Source: Erysipelotrichales bacterium (lineage in GTDB: Bacteria; Bacillota_I; Bacilli_A; RF39; UBA660). From it: a DNA stretch of 64,000 nucleotides. A model generated the notes under the pieces. The model ran no database searches. It saw nothing but the letters and a program-made list of their open reading frames with translations, and was not told the DNA's origin. A program made the translations under genes and the position numbers. The stretch lies in the NCBI GenBank assembly GCA_022508565.1, contig JAFLUY010000005.1:62001-126000 (forward strand). Reading direction: 5' to 3'. Positions 50,450 through 60,112 of this stretch are shown here, in pieces (the stretch's first letter is position 1; each line of letters begins with the position of its first letter).

Positions 50450-51275
50450 TGTGAACCTCAACTTGTGGATATGGAATTTTAATTTTATTTTTATCTAGTT
50501 CTCTTTTTACTATATTAAGAATCATTCTTCTAAAATCATATTGATCACCAGCTTTGCAATAAGCCCTAATTAAATAATTAACTGAAGAATCACCAAAAGA
50601 ATCAATACCTAAGTATACTGTTTTATCAGTTGATACTTTTAACTCATCAACCATTTTACAAACACTTTCTAATACTTTAGCTACCTTTTCTTCTTTCTCT
50701 TCATAAGCAATTGGTACTGTTATTGCAACTGAAGAACTCTTTTGACTTAAATTATAAATAGCTGATATTTCACGGTTTGAAACAACTAGTACAACACCAT
50801 CAACATTTTTTATCTTAGTGTTCTTAAGTCCAAATTCAATTACTTCACCTGTAAAATCATTAAAGCGAACCAAGTCACCTACTACATAATAGTTATCCAT
50901 TATTATATTAAGTCCCATGATGATATCTTTTAAGGCATCTTGTAAGGCAAGACCACCAACTACTCCGACAATTCCTAAACCAGCTAGGAAGCCAGATACA
51001 TCAAGACCCCAGACACTCAATATAATTAAAACTGCGATAATTATAATCAAATATTTGATAATATTTTGTACTAATACAACTACTGTATTTTTTCTTTTAG
51101 TTTCTAAAGATTTTGAATCTTTATTTATAAGCTTTTTTACAAGTCTTTGAGAAAATCTTATAACTAGAAATGCAATACATATAGTCATTACTGGAACGTA
51201 AAACTTATAAGATGATAATGCATTATAAAGAGTTTCTAGGATACCATCAAATACAGTTACATCGTTCATACCCAT
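50433..51275 (-). CDS. MscS-family mechanosensitive channel
   Basis: 280 residues: three N-terminal helices, then TM3/pore FLAGLGIVGVVGGLALQDAL, followed by the beta domain VVGDLVRFNDFTGEVIEFGLK and the C-terminal alpha/beta domain. MscS protects against osmotic downshock. The ATG at 51275 follows AGGTGA by five bases; the GTG at 51284 is in the ribosome site. It lies between parB and the DUF951 gene. Confidence 0.92.
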   Translation of the reverse strand: MGMNDVTVFDGILETLYNALSSYKFYVPVMTICIAFLVIRFSQRLVKKLINKDSKSLETKRKNTVVVLVQNIIKYLIIIIAVLIILSVWGLDVSGFLAGLGIVGVVGGLALQDALKDIIMGLNIIMDNYYVVGDLVRFNDFTGEVIEFGLKNTKIKNVDGVVLVVSNREISAIYNLSQKSSSVAITVPIAYEEKEEKVAKVLESVCKMVDELKVSTDKTVYLGIDSFGDSSVNYLIRAYCKAGDQYDFRRMILNIVKRELDKNKIKIPYPQVEVHNGKNV

Positions 51276-51276
51276 T

Positions 51277-52167
51277 TTATTCACCTATTTCTATATTTAA
51301 GATTTCCATTATACGATCTAAATCAGAATCGCTGTCAAAAGTAATTGTTACTTTATTTTTACTTACAACTACTTTAGAACCAAGAACTTCTCTTAAAGTA
51401 CTTTCATATACTTTATGTCTAGTTGAGACTTCTTTAACTTTTATTTCATGTCTTCTTTTTAATGAATCATCTTCTTTAGACATATTTTCTAAGTCTCTAA
51501 CACTTATACCATCATCAATTATTTTCTTACTTAAAGAAAGTATTTCTTCTTCATCTGCAAGCTTTGATAATACTCTTGCATGACTCATTGAAATTCTGCC
51601 TTTAACTACATCATCTTGAACAGAAGAAGGTAAATTTAAAAGACCTAAAGTATTTGTAATATAACTTCTACTCTTACCAAATCTTTTTGCAAGTTCCTCT
51701 TGCGTAATTCCTGTTTTAAACATGTAGTTTTTATAAGCCTTAGCTTCCTCAATTGGACTTAAATCTTCTCTTTGAATATTTTCAATTAAAGCAATTTCCA
51801 TCATTGCTTGATCATCAAAGTCTTTTACAATTGCAGGTATTTTATCTAAGCCAGCAAGTTTTGATGCTTTAGTTCTTCTTTCACCTGCTATAAGTTCATA
51901 ACCTTTAATACTTTTTTTAACAATGATTGGTTCAAATACTCCGTGAATTTTGATTGAATCAGCTAACTCTTGTAGAGCTTCTTCATCAAAATGAATTCTT
52001 GGTTGATAAGGATTACTTCTGATTTCATCAATTGGAATCATTTTAACTTCTGATTCTGGAGTAGTTGAAACTATTTCTTTTTCAAATGCTTGAAAATCTA
52101 ATTGTTCACTGTTGAATAGTTGTTCCAAACCTTTTCCTAAAGCTTTTCTGTTATTAATTTGATTCAT
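51277..52167 (-). CDS. parB: ParB/Spo0J chromosome-partitioning protein
   Basis: 296 residues: ALGKGLEQLF start, a ParB/Srx domain with IPIDEIRSNPYQPR, the CTPase motifs ELIAGERRTKASKLAG and MMEIALIENIQREDLSPIEEAKAY, then the HTH TQEELAKRFGKSRSYITNTLGL, and a C-terminal dimer helix. It loads at parS sites and recruits SMC. It overlaps parA by 14 bases. No perfect parS is in the window. Confidence 0.96.
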   Translation of the reverse strand: MNQINNRKALGKGLEQLFNSEQLDFQAFEKEIVSTTPESEVKMIPIDEIRSNPYQPRIHFDEEALQELADSIKIHGVFEPIIVKKSIKGYELIAGERRTKASKLAGLDKIPAIVKDFDDQAMMEIALIENIQREDLSPIEEAKAYKNYMFKTGITQEELAKRFGKSRSYITNTLGLLNLPSSVQDDVVKGRISMSHARVLSKLADEEEILSLSKKIIDDGISVRDLENMSKEDDSLKRRHEIKVKEVSTRHKVYESTLREVLGSKVVVSKNKVTITFDSDSDLDRIMEILNIEIGE

Positions 52168-52942
52168 CTCTTTCAATAACCTCCTTAGCTAAGTTATTAT
52201 AAGCTTCTGCAGCACGGCTAGTTGGATCATATTCATTAATAGGTTCACCATGCGAAGGTGCTTCAACTAATCTAATTAACCTTGGTATTATTGTATTGAA
52301 TACTTTTTCATTGAAGAATTTTCTAACTTCTTCAACAACTTCTAATCCTAAATTTGTTCTTGAATCTAGTAATGTTAATAATACTCCTTCAATTTGTAAT
52401 CTAGGATTTAATCTTGTTTGAGTCATAATTATTGTATTTAGTAATTGAGTTATACCTTCAAGTGCAAAAAATTCACATTGAACAGGAATAATAACTGAAT
52501 CACTAGCAACCAAAGCATTTGTAGTTAATAGTCCTAAACTAGGTGGACAATCAATAATGATATAATCAAACTTATCTCTAATTGGTGCTATAACATTTCT
52601 TAATTGTTCATTCATTTTAAAATCTGCATTATCATGAGTCATCTCTAATAATTCTATGTCAATACCAGCTAAATTAATTGTAGCAGGCATTATATAAAGA
52701 TTTGTAAACTTAGTTTTAATAACTGCTTCTTTTCCTTCTTTACTGCCATTTAAACAATCATAGATACTAGCAGTAATATCACCTTTGTTAATACCTAAAC
52801 CTGTAGATGTATTTCCTTGAGGGTCTAAATCAATAAGCAAAGTTTTCTTACCTAATTTTCCCAATGATGCTGATAAGTTAATACTAGATGTGGTCTTGCC
52901 TACACCACCTTTTTGATTAACTAAAGATATTACTCTTGCCAT
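52154..52942 (-). CDS. parA: ParA/Soj ATPase
   Basis: 262 residues: the deviant Walker A KGGVGKTTSSINLSA with the signature Lys, LLIDLDPQGNTSTGLG, IIIDCPPSLGLLT (Walker B) and the C-terminal PRLIRLVEAPSHGEPI typical of Soj. It drives or regulates chromosome segregation with ParB and is upstream of and overlaps parB. Start at ATG 52942 (a GTG nine bases upstream is in frame). Confidence 0.96.
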   Translation of the reverse strand: MARVISLVNQKGGVGKTTSSINLSASLGKLGKKTLLIDLDPQGNTSTGLGINKGDITASIYDCLNGSKEGKEAVIKTKFTNLYIMPATINLAGIDIELLEMTHDNADFKMNEQLRNVIAPIRDKFDYIIIDCPPSLGLLTTNALVASDSVIIPVQCEFFALEGITQLLNTIIMTQTRLNPRLQIEGVLLTLLDSRTNLGLEVVEEVRKFFNEKVFNTIIPRLIRLVEAPSHGEPINEYDPTSRAAEAYNNLAKEVIERDESN

Positions 52943-52979
52943 AAAAATCACTGCTTTCTATAATTCGTCTACATACTTA

Positions 52980-52988
52980 ATTATACCA
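52980..52988 (-). promoter_or_regulatory. Extended -10 promoter for parAB operon (TGGTATAAT)
   Basis: TGGTATAAT on the minus strand, about 40 bases upstream of parA. Confidence 0.6.
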
Positions 52989-53017
52989 TATATATTATTT
53001 AAAAATAAACAAATATC

Positions 53018-53785
53018 TTAATAACATGAGCCTTCAACAGTCTCTAAAATTTGTTCATTTGCATTGCTTCCAAGCTCTGCAGATTTTATTACAACTTGAT
53101 TATTCTCACATGAATAATAATATATTGTATTTTCTTCAATGTTTGGATAAATCTTTTTATATAATACTCCTTCATAAACATATGAAGATAAAGTATTAGT
53201 TAACTTGCCAATAGAATTACCATTTCTATCAAATATTCTAGCATCTCCCGCACTTACACCAGAGTTACTTGTATATAAAATAACCATATCATCATTTAAA
53301 ATAATGTAATAGTCATAACCACGAAGTAAATAATTTTCAGTATCATTAGAATATGTATATAAAGGATACAAAGCATTATCAACTTTCATAAGTGCACTAC
53401 CATCAAGGCACTTTTTTTGGCCTTCATCAAAATTAGTACATTTAAAAGTAAATTCAACGCCATGGAAATAAGTTGTAATGCTGTAATTATTTATAAATAC
53501 TAAGCCATAAGTAATATCATCTAAAGATGCTTTGAAGTTACTAACACTTTCGATATTTATTGGAATTGTTGAGTCTTCATTATTATCAACTACTACAGTT
53601 GTAGTTGTTGTACCGTTTTCTTCGCTTTTTGATTCTTTTGTTGTAGCTTCAACTTTATTAGTCATAGGTTTTGGTTTTCTATCTTCTTTTTCACTATTTA
53701 ATAAATAAAATATGAAAAATAATGCTAGTATTAACACTACTATTAAAAAGATATATGATTTTATACTTGAACCCTTTTTATTCAT
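53018..53785 (-). CDS. Membrane-anchored protein with Thr-rich stalk, unknown
   Basis: 255 residues: an N-terminal helix (YIFLIVVLILALFFIFYLL), a linker with TTTTTVVV (about residue 60), and a beta-rich globular part (FNASLDDITYGLVFINN, GVEFTFKCTN, CLDGSALMKVDNALYPLYTY). Cysteines in pairs (FKCTNFDEGQKKCLDG and YSCENN with a final GSCY) may form disulfides. Not recognised. It has its own promoter, which overlaps the ftsH terminator. Confidence 0.72.
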   Translation of the reverse strand: MNKKGSSIKSYIFLIVVLILALFFIFYLLNSEKEDRKPKPMTNKVEATTKESKSEENGTTTTTVVVDNNEDSTIPINIESVSNFKASLDDITYGLVFINNYSITTYFHGVEFTFKCTNFDEGQKKCLDGSALMKVDNALYPLYTYSNDTENYLLRGYDYYIILNDDMVILYTSNSGVSAGDARIFDRNGNSIGKLTNTLSSYVYEGVLYKKIYPNIEENTIYYYSCENNQVVIKSAELGSNANEQILETVEGSCY

Positions 53786-53802
53786 ATTCTCACCTATTAT
53801 AA

Positions 53803-53811
53803 ATTATAACA
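53803..53811 (-). promoter_or_regulatory. Extended -10 promoter (TGTTATAAT) next to ftsH terminator
   Basis: TGTTATAAT on the minus strand, starting two bases after the T-run of the ftsH terminator. Confidence 0.55.
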
Positions 53812-53812
53812 T

Positions 53813-53840
53813 AAAAAATTCTACTTTTCAGTAGAATTTT
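53813..53840 (-). terminator. Intrinsic terminator after ftsH
   Basis: AAAAATTCTACTGAAAAGTAGAATTTTTT on the minus strand. Confidence 0.82.
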
Positions 53841-55782
53841 TAATAGCTTCTTCTAGTTCTTCTTTAGTCATTTTACTATAACCTTTAATTCCTAATTCTC
53901 TAGCTTCATCTTTTAAAGTTTTTAAAGAACTTTCAGATTCATGAGAACTTATTTTACCAGTACTAACCAATTCTTCAATTTCTTCCTTAGTAATAGTTTC
54001 CCTTTCAACTAAAGTATCAGCAATTAATAATACTAGTTTTTTATTCTCTTTTAATATTTTAACTGTTTCTTTATAACATTCATTAATTATTTTTCTAACT
54101 TCTTGATCAATTTCTAAAGCTACTGCATCAGAGAAGTTCTTAGATTTATTATAATCTCTTCCTAAGAATACTCCTTCACTTCTTTCTTCAAGTTGAACAG
54201 GTCCTAAATCTGACATACCAAATTCTGTAACCATTGAACGAGCAATCTTAGTAGCTCTTTTGAAGTCATCACTTGCACCAGTAGTAGTTTCACCTAAGAA
54301 TAGTTCTTCAGCTACACGACCACCAAGTAATCCAGTGATTTGAGCAATAAGTTCTTTTTTAGTTGTTACTGCCATTTTTTCTTCGCTTGGTAACATCATT
54401 GTATATCCGCCAGCTTGGCCACGTGGAATGATTGTTATTTTATGAACATCATTAGCATCTTCTAATTTTAATCCAACAACAGCATGTCCTGATTCATGAA
54501 CGGCAACCAATCTTTTTTCTTTATCTGTAATTTTTCTAGTCTTCTTAGCAGGTCCCATGATTACACGATCAGTTGCTTCATCAATTTCTGTCATTGTAAT
54601 TGAACTCTTATTAGCTCTTACAGCTAAAAGAGCTGCTTCATTTAGTAAGTTTTCTAAATCTGCTCCACTAAATCCTGGAGTACGTTTAGATAAGTTTTCT
54701 AAATTAACGGATGATGCAAATATTTTATCCCTTGCATGTACTTTAAGAATAGCAAGTCTTTCTTTTTGATCTGGTAGACTAACTGTAACTTGTCTATCAA
54801 ATCTTCCTGGTCTTAATAATGCTGGATCTAAAACGTCAGGTCTATTAGTTGCAGCAATAATAATAATTCCTTCATTTGCTCCAAATCCATCCATTTCAGT
54901 AAGTAATTGGTTTAGAGTTTGTTCTCTTTCATCATGTCCTCCACCTAAACCAGTTCCTCTTTGACGACCAACTGCATCAATTTCATCTATAAATATTAAA
55001 CAAGGCGCAGTATGTTTAGCTTGTTTAAACATATCCCTAACACGGCTAGCACCAACACCTACAAATAATTCAACAAAGTCTGAACCACTTATGTAGTAGA
55101 ATGGTACATTTGCTTCTCCTGCAACAGCTTTGGCAAGTAATGTTTTACCTGTTCCTGGAGGCCCTACTAATAAGACACCTTTAGGAATTCTTGCTCCTAA
55201 TTTTTGGAATTTTTTAGGATTTTTTAAGAAGTCTATTAATTCTGCAACTTCTTCTTTTTCTTCTTCTAATCCGGCAACATCTTTAAATCTAACTTTGCCA
55301 CCATCTTCATTAAGTTTAGCTCTACTTCTTCCAAAGTCCATACTAGATTTATTTGATCCACTTAATTTATTAAACATAACAAATACGATTACACCAACTA
55401 ATAAAATTGGAACTAATTGTACTACTATATATAGAATACTGCTTCCTTCTGGAGCTTTTTTTACTTCCCATTTAAATTCATTAGTAGTTTGATAAGTTTC
55501 AAGTGTTTCGATAGTTTTATCTGATAACTGAGCATCTACCTTAAAATATTCATTATTTTTATAACTCTTTAATTTACCTGTTATAGCATAAATACCATAA
55601 CTTTCTTTTTCAGTGGTAGTTATTTCAGTTACTTCATTAGTACTTAATTTGTCTAAGAATTGATCATAAGTAAGTGTATTAACTTTTTTATCACCAATAC
55701 TTGTCATGACTAAAACAGCTGCTATAAATATAAAAAGAATTATATACGGCATAGATTGCTTAGTTTTACTTTTTTTATTCAT
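53821..55782 (-). CDS. ftsH: ATP-dependent zinc metalloprotease FtsH
   Basis: 653 residues: two N-terminal helices with a periplasmic-side domain, AAA+ with Walker [12 protein letters not shown], Walker [13 protein letters not shown] and [22 protein letters not shown], and a zinc protease domain with HESGH ([11 protein letters not shown]) and the later Asp ligand in ASDDFKRAT. FtsH degrades misfolded membrane proteins and regulators. It overlaps tilS by eight bases (ATGAATAA), as in many Firmicutes. Confidence 0.98.
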   Translation of the reverse strand: MNKKSKTKQSMPYIILFIFIAAVLVMTSIGDKKVNTLTYDQFLDKLSTNEVTEITTTEKESYGIYAITGKLKSYKNNEYFKVDAQLSDKTIETLETYQTTNEFKWEVKKAPEGSSILYIVVQLVPILLVGVIVFVMFNKLSGSNKSSMDFGRSRAKLNEDGGKVRFKDVAGLEEEKEEVAELIDFLKNPKKFQKLGARIPKGVLLVGPPGTGKTLLAKAVAGEANVPFYYISGSDFVELFVGVGASRVRDMFKQAKHTAPCLIFIDEIDAVGRQRGTGLGGGHDEREQTLNQLLTEMDGFGANEGIIIIAATNRPDVLDPALLRPGRFDRQVTVSLPDQKERLAILKVHARDKIFASSVNLENLSKRTPGFSGADLENLLNEAALLAVRANKSSITMTEIDEATDRVIMGPAKKTRKITDKEKRLVAVHESGHAVVGLKLEDANDVHKITIIPRGQAGGYTMMLPSEEKMAVTTKKELIAQITGLLGGRVAEELFLGETTTGASDDFKRATKIARSMVTEFGMSDLGPVQLEERSEGVFLGRDYNKSKNFSDAVALEIDQEVRKIINECYKETVKILKENKKLVLLIADTLVERETITKEEIEELVSTGKISSHESESSLKTLKDEARELGIKGYSKMTKEELEEAIKNSTEK

Positions 55783-57103
55783 AATCTTTCTCTCCTTTTT
55801 TTTGATACTTTATTATTATATCATATTCCTCACTAATTGGAATATCAAATTGACTTTTTTTAAGGCCTGGAATCCAAATAATTTCATTATTTGCATCAAC
55901 AACAATTGGCCATGAATCTCTTTTCATTTTATTCATTTTCATATCAATAAATATATCATTTAATTTTTTGGTCCCATCCATATTCTTAACTTTGATCTTA
56001 TCTCCATTTTCACGAGTTCTCACACTAAGTGGTAGCTTGATATCTTTTGAGTTTAATCTTATAACATAGTTAGAATTTGATTCAGTTTCAACAAATTCAA
56101 AAACATGATCATTAATAGTAAGCCCATCAACTAATTCATAACAATAGTTGGTAGCTTCACTATTATTCTTATTAAATATTAATTTGTTATATTCTCTAAT
56201 AACATTAATATTATTAGGTAATTTTATAGAAATATTAGGTTTATCGCTTTCAATTACCTTATTTATTTCATCAATATGATTACTATCTACCAAATAAAGA
56301 TTATCCGGATATAACTCTCTTAAAATAAATAATAAAATTTGTTTTTTAATAAAGTTATCTTCTTGATTAAATTTGTTAATATCTAATGAGTTATCAACAT
56401 AAAGTTCAATGATTTTATTTTCAACAATATCATTTACATACTCATAAACTTCATCTAATTCTTCACTAAACTTTAAGAATTTTTCATGAACAAGAGTATC
56501 TTCTTCTTTTAGACTAGGTAAGACATTGTGTCTAAATCTATTTCTAGTATAATAATCAGCTTCATTACTATTATCAACAACATATGGATTATTATGTTCT
56601 TTATTATAATCAATAATAAAATCTTTTGTTAAATAAACTAATGGTCTAATTATAGTATAGTTATTTCTTTTCGTTTCAATAGAAAAACCTTTATAACCTT
56701 TTAAAGAAGAACCTCTAACTAGACGCATAAGAATGGTTTCTACTAAATCATCTCCATGATGTGCAGTAAACAAATATTTAGAATTATATTTTTTTAAAAT
56801 TGATTCAAAAAATGAGTAACGAAAGTTTCTAGCAAAATGTTCAAAGTTACCAGTTGAATACCCAGTTAGTTCTGTTCCTTCAAAAATAATATCATTTTTT
56901 TCACAATAGTCTTTAACAAAAAGATATTCATCATCACTTTCGCATCTCACTTTATGGTTAACATGAGCACATATTACTTTATACTTTAAACTATTTAATA
57001 AAGCAAGTAAAAACATACTATCTGGACCACCAGAACATGCAACTACTAATGTCTCCTTTTTATCAAGATTAAGTTTTTTAATATAGCTAAGAACATTATC
57101 CAT
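55775..57103 (-). CDS. tilS: tRNA(Ile)-lysidine synthase TilS
   Basis: 442 residues: PP-loop VACSGGPDSMFLLALL (SGGxDS) near residue 24, FTAHHGDDLVETILMRLVRG, and the C-terminal TilS substrate-binding domains (RTRENGDKIKVKNM and KLNDIFIDMKMNK). It makes lysidine at the wobble position of tRNA-Ile(CAT), so AUA is read as Ile. It is essential with ftsH as the usual partner gene. Promoter 57127-57155. Confidence 0.96.
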   Translation of the reverse strand: MDNVLSYIKKLNLDKKETLVVACSGGPDSMFLLALLNSLKYKVICAHVNHKVRCESDDEYLFVKDYCEKNDIIFEGTELTGYSTGNFEHFARNFRYSFFESILKKYNSKYLFTAHHGDDLVETILMRLVRGSSLKGYKGFSIETKRNNYTIIRPLVYLTKDFIIDYNKEHNNPYVVDNSNEADYYTRNRFRHNVLPSLKEEDTLVHEKFLKFSEELDEVYEYVNDIVENKIIELYVDNSLDINKFNQEDNFIKKQILLFILRELYPDNLYLVDSNHIDEINKVIESDKPNISIKLPNNINVIREYNKLIFNKNNSEATNYCYELVDGLTINDHVFEFVETESNSNYVIRLNSKDIKLPLSVRTRENGDKIKVKNMDGTKKLNDIFIDMKMNKMKRDSWPIVVDANNEIIWIPGLKKSQFDIPISEEYDIIIKYQKKGEKDYE

Positions 57104-57126
57104 GAATATCCCTCAAATCAATGAAT

Positions 57127-57155
57127 AGTATACCTTATAAGTGTAAAAATAACAA
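57127..57155 (-). promoter_or_regulatory. Promoter for tilS-ftsH operon
   Basis: TTGTTA (57150-57155), a 17-bp spacer and TATACT (57127-57132) on the minus strand. Confidence 0.7.
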
Positions 57156-57177
57156 GAAAAAGCCAAATTACTTAACA

Positions 57178-57208
57178 CAAAAAAAGCAAATGATTATTTG
57201 CTTTTTTT
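57178..57208 (-). terminator. Intrinsic terminator after YgjV-like gene
   Basis: AAAAAGCAAAT-AATC-ATTTGCTTTTTTT on the minus strand. Confidence 0.83.
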
Positions 57209-57700
57209 ATCATATTTAATTACTGCATTTGTACCTGATATTACTTCTAATAGATTTCCAGCTAAAATTGTGTATGCACCAACACTAAAATTATAATACA
57301 TGAATAGTAATGCTGCCAAAATAAAGCATATTCTCAACCACTTTGCATCTTTTACCCAAGTACTTATGACATACATTGATGTATTAATTATTGGAATTAA
57401 TGCCAAATAGCCATTCCAAGTAAATATTGCAAATAATAAAGTAATAGATAAGAATATAAATAACCAGAATATTGGAATAGTTTTATTATTTTTAGTGTAT
57501 CCTCTAAAAATAAAACTACGAATAGATGTCGATACATTAAGTGATGCTGGTGTATATACACCTAACAAAAAATATTGTAATGAAATAAACATGAATGCAA
57601 CACCTTGATATGCAAGTATTTCGGATTTTTCTTTCTTTTGGATACTCACAACTTTAATTAATATTCCAATTGTTCCAATAACTTGTATTAATATATTCAT
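57194..57700 (-). CDS. YgjV-family inner-membrane protein
   Basis: 168 residues with about five to six helices. GIRIDVVS-like start (ILIQVIGTIGILIKVVS), ILAYQGVAFMFISLQYFLLG and SLNVSTSIRSFIFR fit the YgjV (Imp-YgjV) family. Role unknown. TGTTATAAT promoter upstream. Confidence 0.78.
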   Translation of the reverse strand: MNILIQVIGTIGILIKVVSIQKKEKSEILAYQGVAFMFISLQYFLLGVYTPASLNVSTSIRSFIFRGYTKNNKTIPIFWLFIFLSITLLFAIFTWNGYLALIPIINTSMYVISTWVKDAKWLRICFILAALLFMYYNFSVGAYTILAGNLLEVISGTNAVIKYDKKSK

Positions 57701-57722
57701 AACTCTACCTCAAATTAACAAC

Positions 57723-57731
57723 ATTATAACA
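57723..57731 (-). promoter_or_regulatory. Extended -10 promoter (TGTTATAAT)
   Basis: TGTTATAAT on the minus strand, 23 bases upstream of the YgjV-like gene. Confidence 0.6.
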
Positions 57732-57756
57732 TATATAGTATTAAATAAAATACTTA

Positions 57757-58416
57757 TTAAATTTCAAACCATTCACCTTCGCTAATGATTTTGAAGTCAT
57801 CATTATTAAGAAATAATGCACCATTATCATCAACAACATATAGTTTTTTACCATCTTCATCTTTTAAATCTTTACTAGCATTTTCAATATTTTCTCTTGT
57901 TATACTTGGAAAAAATTCATTATTAAAATGTGGCATGAATTGAAAATCAACAATGTCTAATCCATCGATTGGATAACCTTCAAGAGTTTCATCATATAAA
58001 TCTTGGCATGAATTACACAAAGTCGGGCATAAGACACAACTACCAGCACTTGCACCAATCCAAACTCTAGTTTCAAGTAATCTTCTTAAATGACTTTCTA
58101 ACCCAGAATCTTTAATACATTTTCTTAACCATTGAGTATTACCACCTTCGAAAAATAAAACATCGGCTGCTTCAAATCTTGGTAAAAGATTATCAATGCC
58201 AATTCCATTGATATCGCATATATCAATTTTAAAACCTAAGTTTTTAAAAGTTTCAATATCTTTAATTAACCAGTCATTCATATCTCCACCTTCATAATTA
58301 GATGCAGTAGTACAAAATAACATGTTTAAACCATTAAGATCACAACCAATTATACTCCTTAATTCATCTTCAATACTCTTATTAGCAATTCCACTAGAAG
58401 TTAAAACTAATCTCAT
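57757..58416 (-). CDS. Peptidase S51 (dipeptidase E/cyanophycinase-like)
   Basis: 219 residues in the S51 layout: LVLTSSGIANKSIEDELRSI, the FFEGGNTQWLRKC turn, the nucleophile in WIGASAGSCVL (GxSAG, ~residue 116) and FMPHFNNEFFPS (His). PepE-type enzymes cleave Asp-X dipeptides. The Ser nucleophile and His motifs are intact. It is probably co-transcribed with the unknown genes at 58438-59285, 21 bases upstream. Confidence 0.85.
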   Translation of the reverse strand: MRLVLTSSGIANKSIEDELRSIIGCDLNGLNMLFCTTASNYEGGDMNDWLIKDIETFKNLGFKIDICDINGIGIDNLLPRFEAADVLFFEGGNTQWLRKCIKDSGLESHLRRLLETRVWIGASAGSCVLCPTLCNSCQDLYDETLEGYPIDGLDIVDFQFMPHFNNEFFPSITRENIENASKDLKDEDGKKLYVVDDNGALFLNNDDFKIISEGEWFEI

Positions 58417-58437
58417 AAATTATATCCTCTCTTTTTA

Positions 58438-58833
58438 TTAATTAATTCCTATAAAATCATCATATTTTAGACTAATAAAATCATCGTTAAGTTTAATAAT
58501 AACTCTAACTTTATTATCAAAAATTTCACTTATTTTAAGTGTAATCTTACTTTCAATTTGAGTATCTAAAAATTTTTCTGTATCAAATATTTCAAAATAT
58601 ATATATTGATTATCATTTTCAAAAGGAATTCCAATGTATTCTCTATTGACAAATGTTTTTATATCATCACTTTTTTCAAAACCAGCATCTAAATGTAGAT
58701 AACCTGTTATGTTATTATAAGTGAATTTGAGGCCAATAGTTATATCATAACCTTTATCTCCGTTAACAGTTAAACTACCAACTTTAATTTCGCTCTCAGT
58801 TATCTCAAATTCTTTATCATCAATTATTAACAT
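58438..58833 (-). CDS. Small beta-rich protein, unknown
   Basis: 131 residues, alternating polar-hydrophobic strands (YDITIGLKFTYNNITGYLHL, ESKITLKISEIF), acidic, no signal. It looks like a beta-sandwich or immunity-like fold. Coupled to the gene upstream by a seven-base overlap (ATGTTAA). Confidence 0.65.
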   Translation of the reverse strand: MLIIDDKEFEITESEIKVGSLTVNGDKGYDITIGLKFTYNNITGYLHLDAGFEKSDDIKTFVNREYIGIPFENDNQYIYFEIFDTEKFLDTQIESKITLKISEIFDNKVRVIIKLNDDFISLKYDDFIGIN

Positions 58834-59285
58834 GATCCATCATCTTTCTTTTTTTCTAAACTTTCTATGTATTTATTTAGACTAGGATGCTTTTTAACAT
58901 CTGAAACCCAATCCGGCTTAAACCCCTCTAAATAATCTAAAATTACATCAGCATATTTATCTAAATTAGGGTCATCTACTAACTTTAATAAATACTTACT
59001 TATATTTTTTTCAGTATTAACTCTATCTATATAGAAAGCAAGTAAATTGCTAGTTCCAACTTTTTCTTTTGCAAGTAAAACTATAGACTCTAAAGTTTCT
59101 CTTGAGCAACTATATTTAGGTTTAAACAAACCATTTAAGTGAGTAAACAATATAACTACACAACCGATAAATAATTGGGCAGTTCCATCACTAGGAAATG
59201 TCTTCTCAGCAAATTCAATAACTGCATCAAAGTTTTTATTCTTTTCATAATCTTCAAATAGTTCTGCTAAAATTCTATTAATCAT
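58827..59285 (-). CDS. Small helical protein, unknown
   Basis: 152 residues, helical with alternating acidic/aromatic segments (AELFEDYEKNKNFDAVIEFA, LIGCV-type QLFIGCVVILFTHL). No membrane anchor or motif. First gene of the 59285-57757 run, with its own TGGTATAAT promoter. Confidence 0.65.
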   Translation of the reverse strand: MINRILAELFEDYEKNKNFDAVIEFAEKTFPSDGTAQLFIGCVVILFTHLNGLFKPKYSCSRETLESIVLLAKEKVGTSNLLAFYIDRVNTEKNISKYLLKLVDDPNLDKYADVILDYLEGFKPDWVSDVKKHPSLNKYIESLEKKKDDGSC

Positions 59286-59314
59286 ATTTACATCACCATA
59301 ATTTCTTTTTTTAT

Positions 59315-59323
59315 ATTATACCA
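59315..59323 (-). promoter_or_regulatory. Extended -10 promoter (TGGTATAAT)
   Basis: TGGTATAAT on the minus strand, 30 bases upstream of the 58827-59285 gene. Confidence 0.6.
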
Positions 59324-59333
59324 TAGCAAACAA

Positions 59334-59356
59334 AAAGTCTGAATAATTCAGACTAA
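59334..59356 (-). terminator. Intrinsic terminator after 59362-59961 gene
   Basis: AGTCTGAATTATTCAGACT and T5 on the minus strand. Confidence 0.75.
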
Positions 59357-59361
59357 ATAAT

Positions 59362-59961
59362 TTATATCGTTTTTTCATTAGCACAGATCTCATCATGGCA
59401 ATTTAATAGTGTATCATCATTCTTAACAAAAACTTTCTTTTTAAAACCATTTTTCAATAATATTTCTTCTAATATTTTTCTAGTTTCACAAACTGAACCC
59501 ATCTCTGATTCATCAGTAATAAGTATATGTTGATTTGGATTTATATGATTTACTAATTCCTCACACATTTTTTTATAAATTCCTTTTCTCCAAAAGTATT
59601 TATTAACTTCTGTAAAAGTTAGAAAAGTCATAGGTGTTTTTTGATCTTCAAAAAGATAATATTCATCAGCAAACATTATATCGGCAATTATCGTCTTTTT
59701 TCCAATGTTATTATTGGCAACTCCCAATAAATAATTATACTCCCTATCAATAGCATCAAAAGATAGATATTGCATACCAAAAACCACATTATAATCTAAA
59801 GTTTCATCAGCAGCTAAATCCCAATCTATGTCACTATAAACGTTATAATAATTATTCATTAAGAAATTATATAACTGTATTCCAGGAATAACTAACCACT
59901 CTATATTTTCAAGATTAACATCTTCTATATAATCATGTATCCATTTATTATTTTTTTCCAT
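59362..59961 (-). CDS. Soluble protein, unknown
   Basis: 199 residues, no signal or membrane helix, mixed alpha/beta. ITDESEMGSVCETRKILEEILLKNGF and the preceding FTEVNKYFWRKGIYKKMCEELV weakly recall GNAT acetyltransferases, where a V-x-x-x-RG-G-I-[YG]-loop precedes a helix; the usual acetyl-CoA motif is not clear. AGAGGA precedes ATG 59961. Treat the function as unknown. Confidence 0.6.
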   Translation of the reverse strand: MEKNNKWIHDYIEDVNLENIEWLVIPGIQLYNFLMNNYYNVYSDIDWDLAADETLDYNVVFGMQYLSFDAIDREYNYLLGVANNNIGKKTIIADIMFADEYYLFEDQKTPMTFLTFTEVNKYFWRKGIYKKMCEELVNHINPNQHILITDESEMGSVCETRKILEEILLKNGFKKKVFVKNDDTLLNCHDEICANEKTI

Positions 59962-59970
59962 ATTATCCTC

Positions 59971-60042
59971 TTACAATTTTTTTAATTCAATCATTAATTT
60001 GTCTGCCATATCTAACCACAAAACTCTCGTTATATCGTTCAT
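59971..60042 (-). other. 23-codon ORF, probably a gene remnant
   Basis: ATG 60042 to TAA 59973-59971 encodes MNDITRVLWLDMADKLMIEL..., without a ribosome site, just before the 59362-59961 gene. It may be the tail of a lost gene or noise. Confidence 0.2.
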
Positions 60043-60082
60043 CGTTCAAGTTAATTATATTTTAACATAGATTAATAAACCT

Positions 60083-60108
60083 AAAAAAGTCTCTAAGATT
60101 CAGACTTT
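60083..60108 (-). terminator. Intrinsic terminator after methyltransferase gene
   Basis: AAAGTCTGAATCTTAGAGACTTTTTT on the minus strand. Confidence 0.7.
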
Positions 60109-60112
60109 ACAA

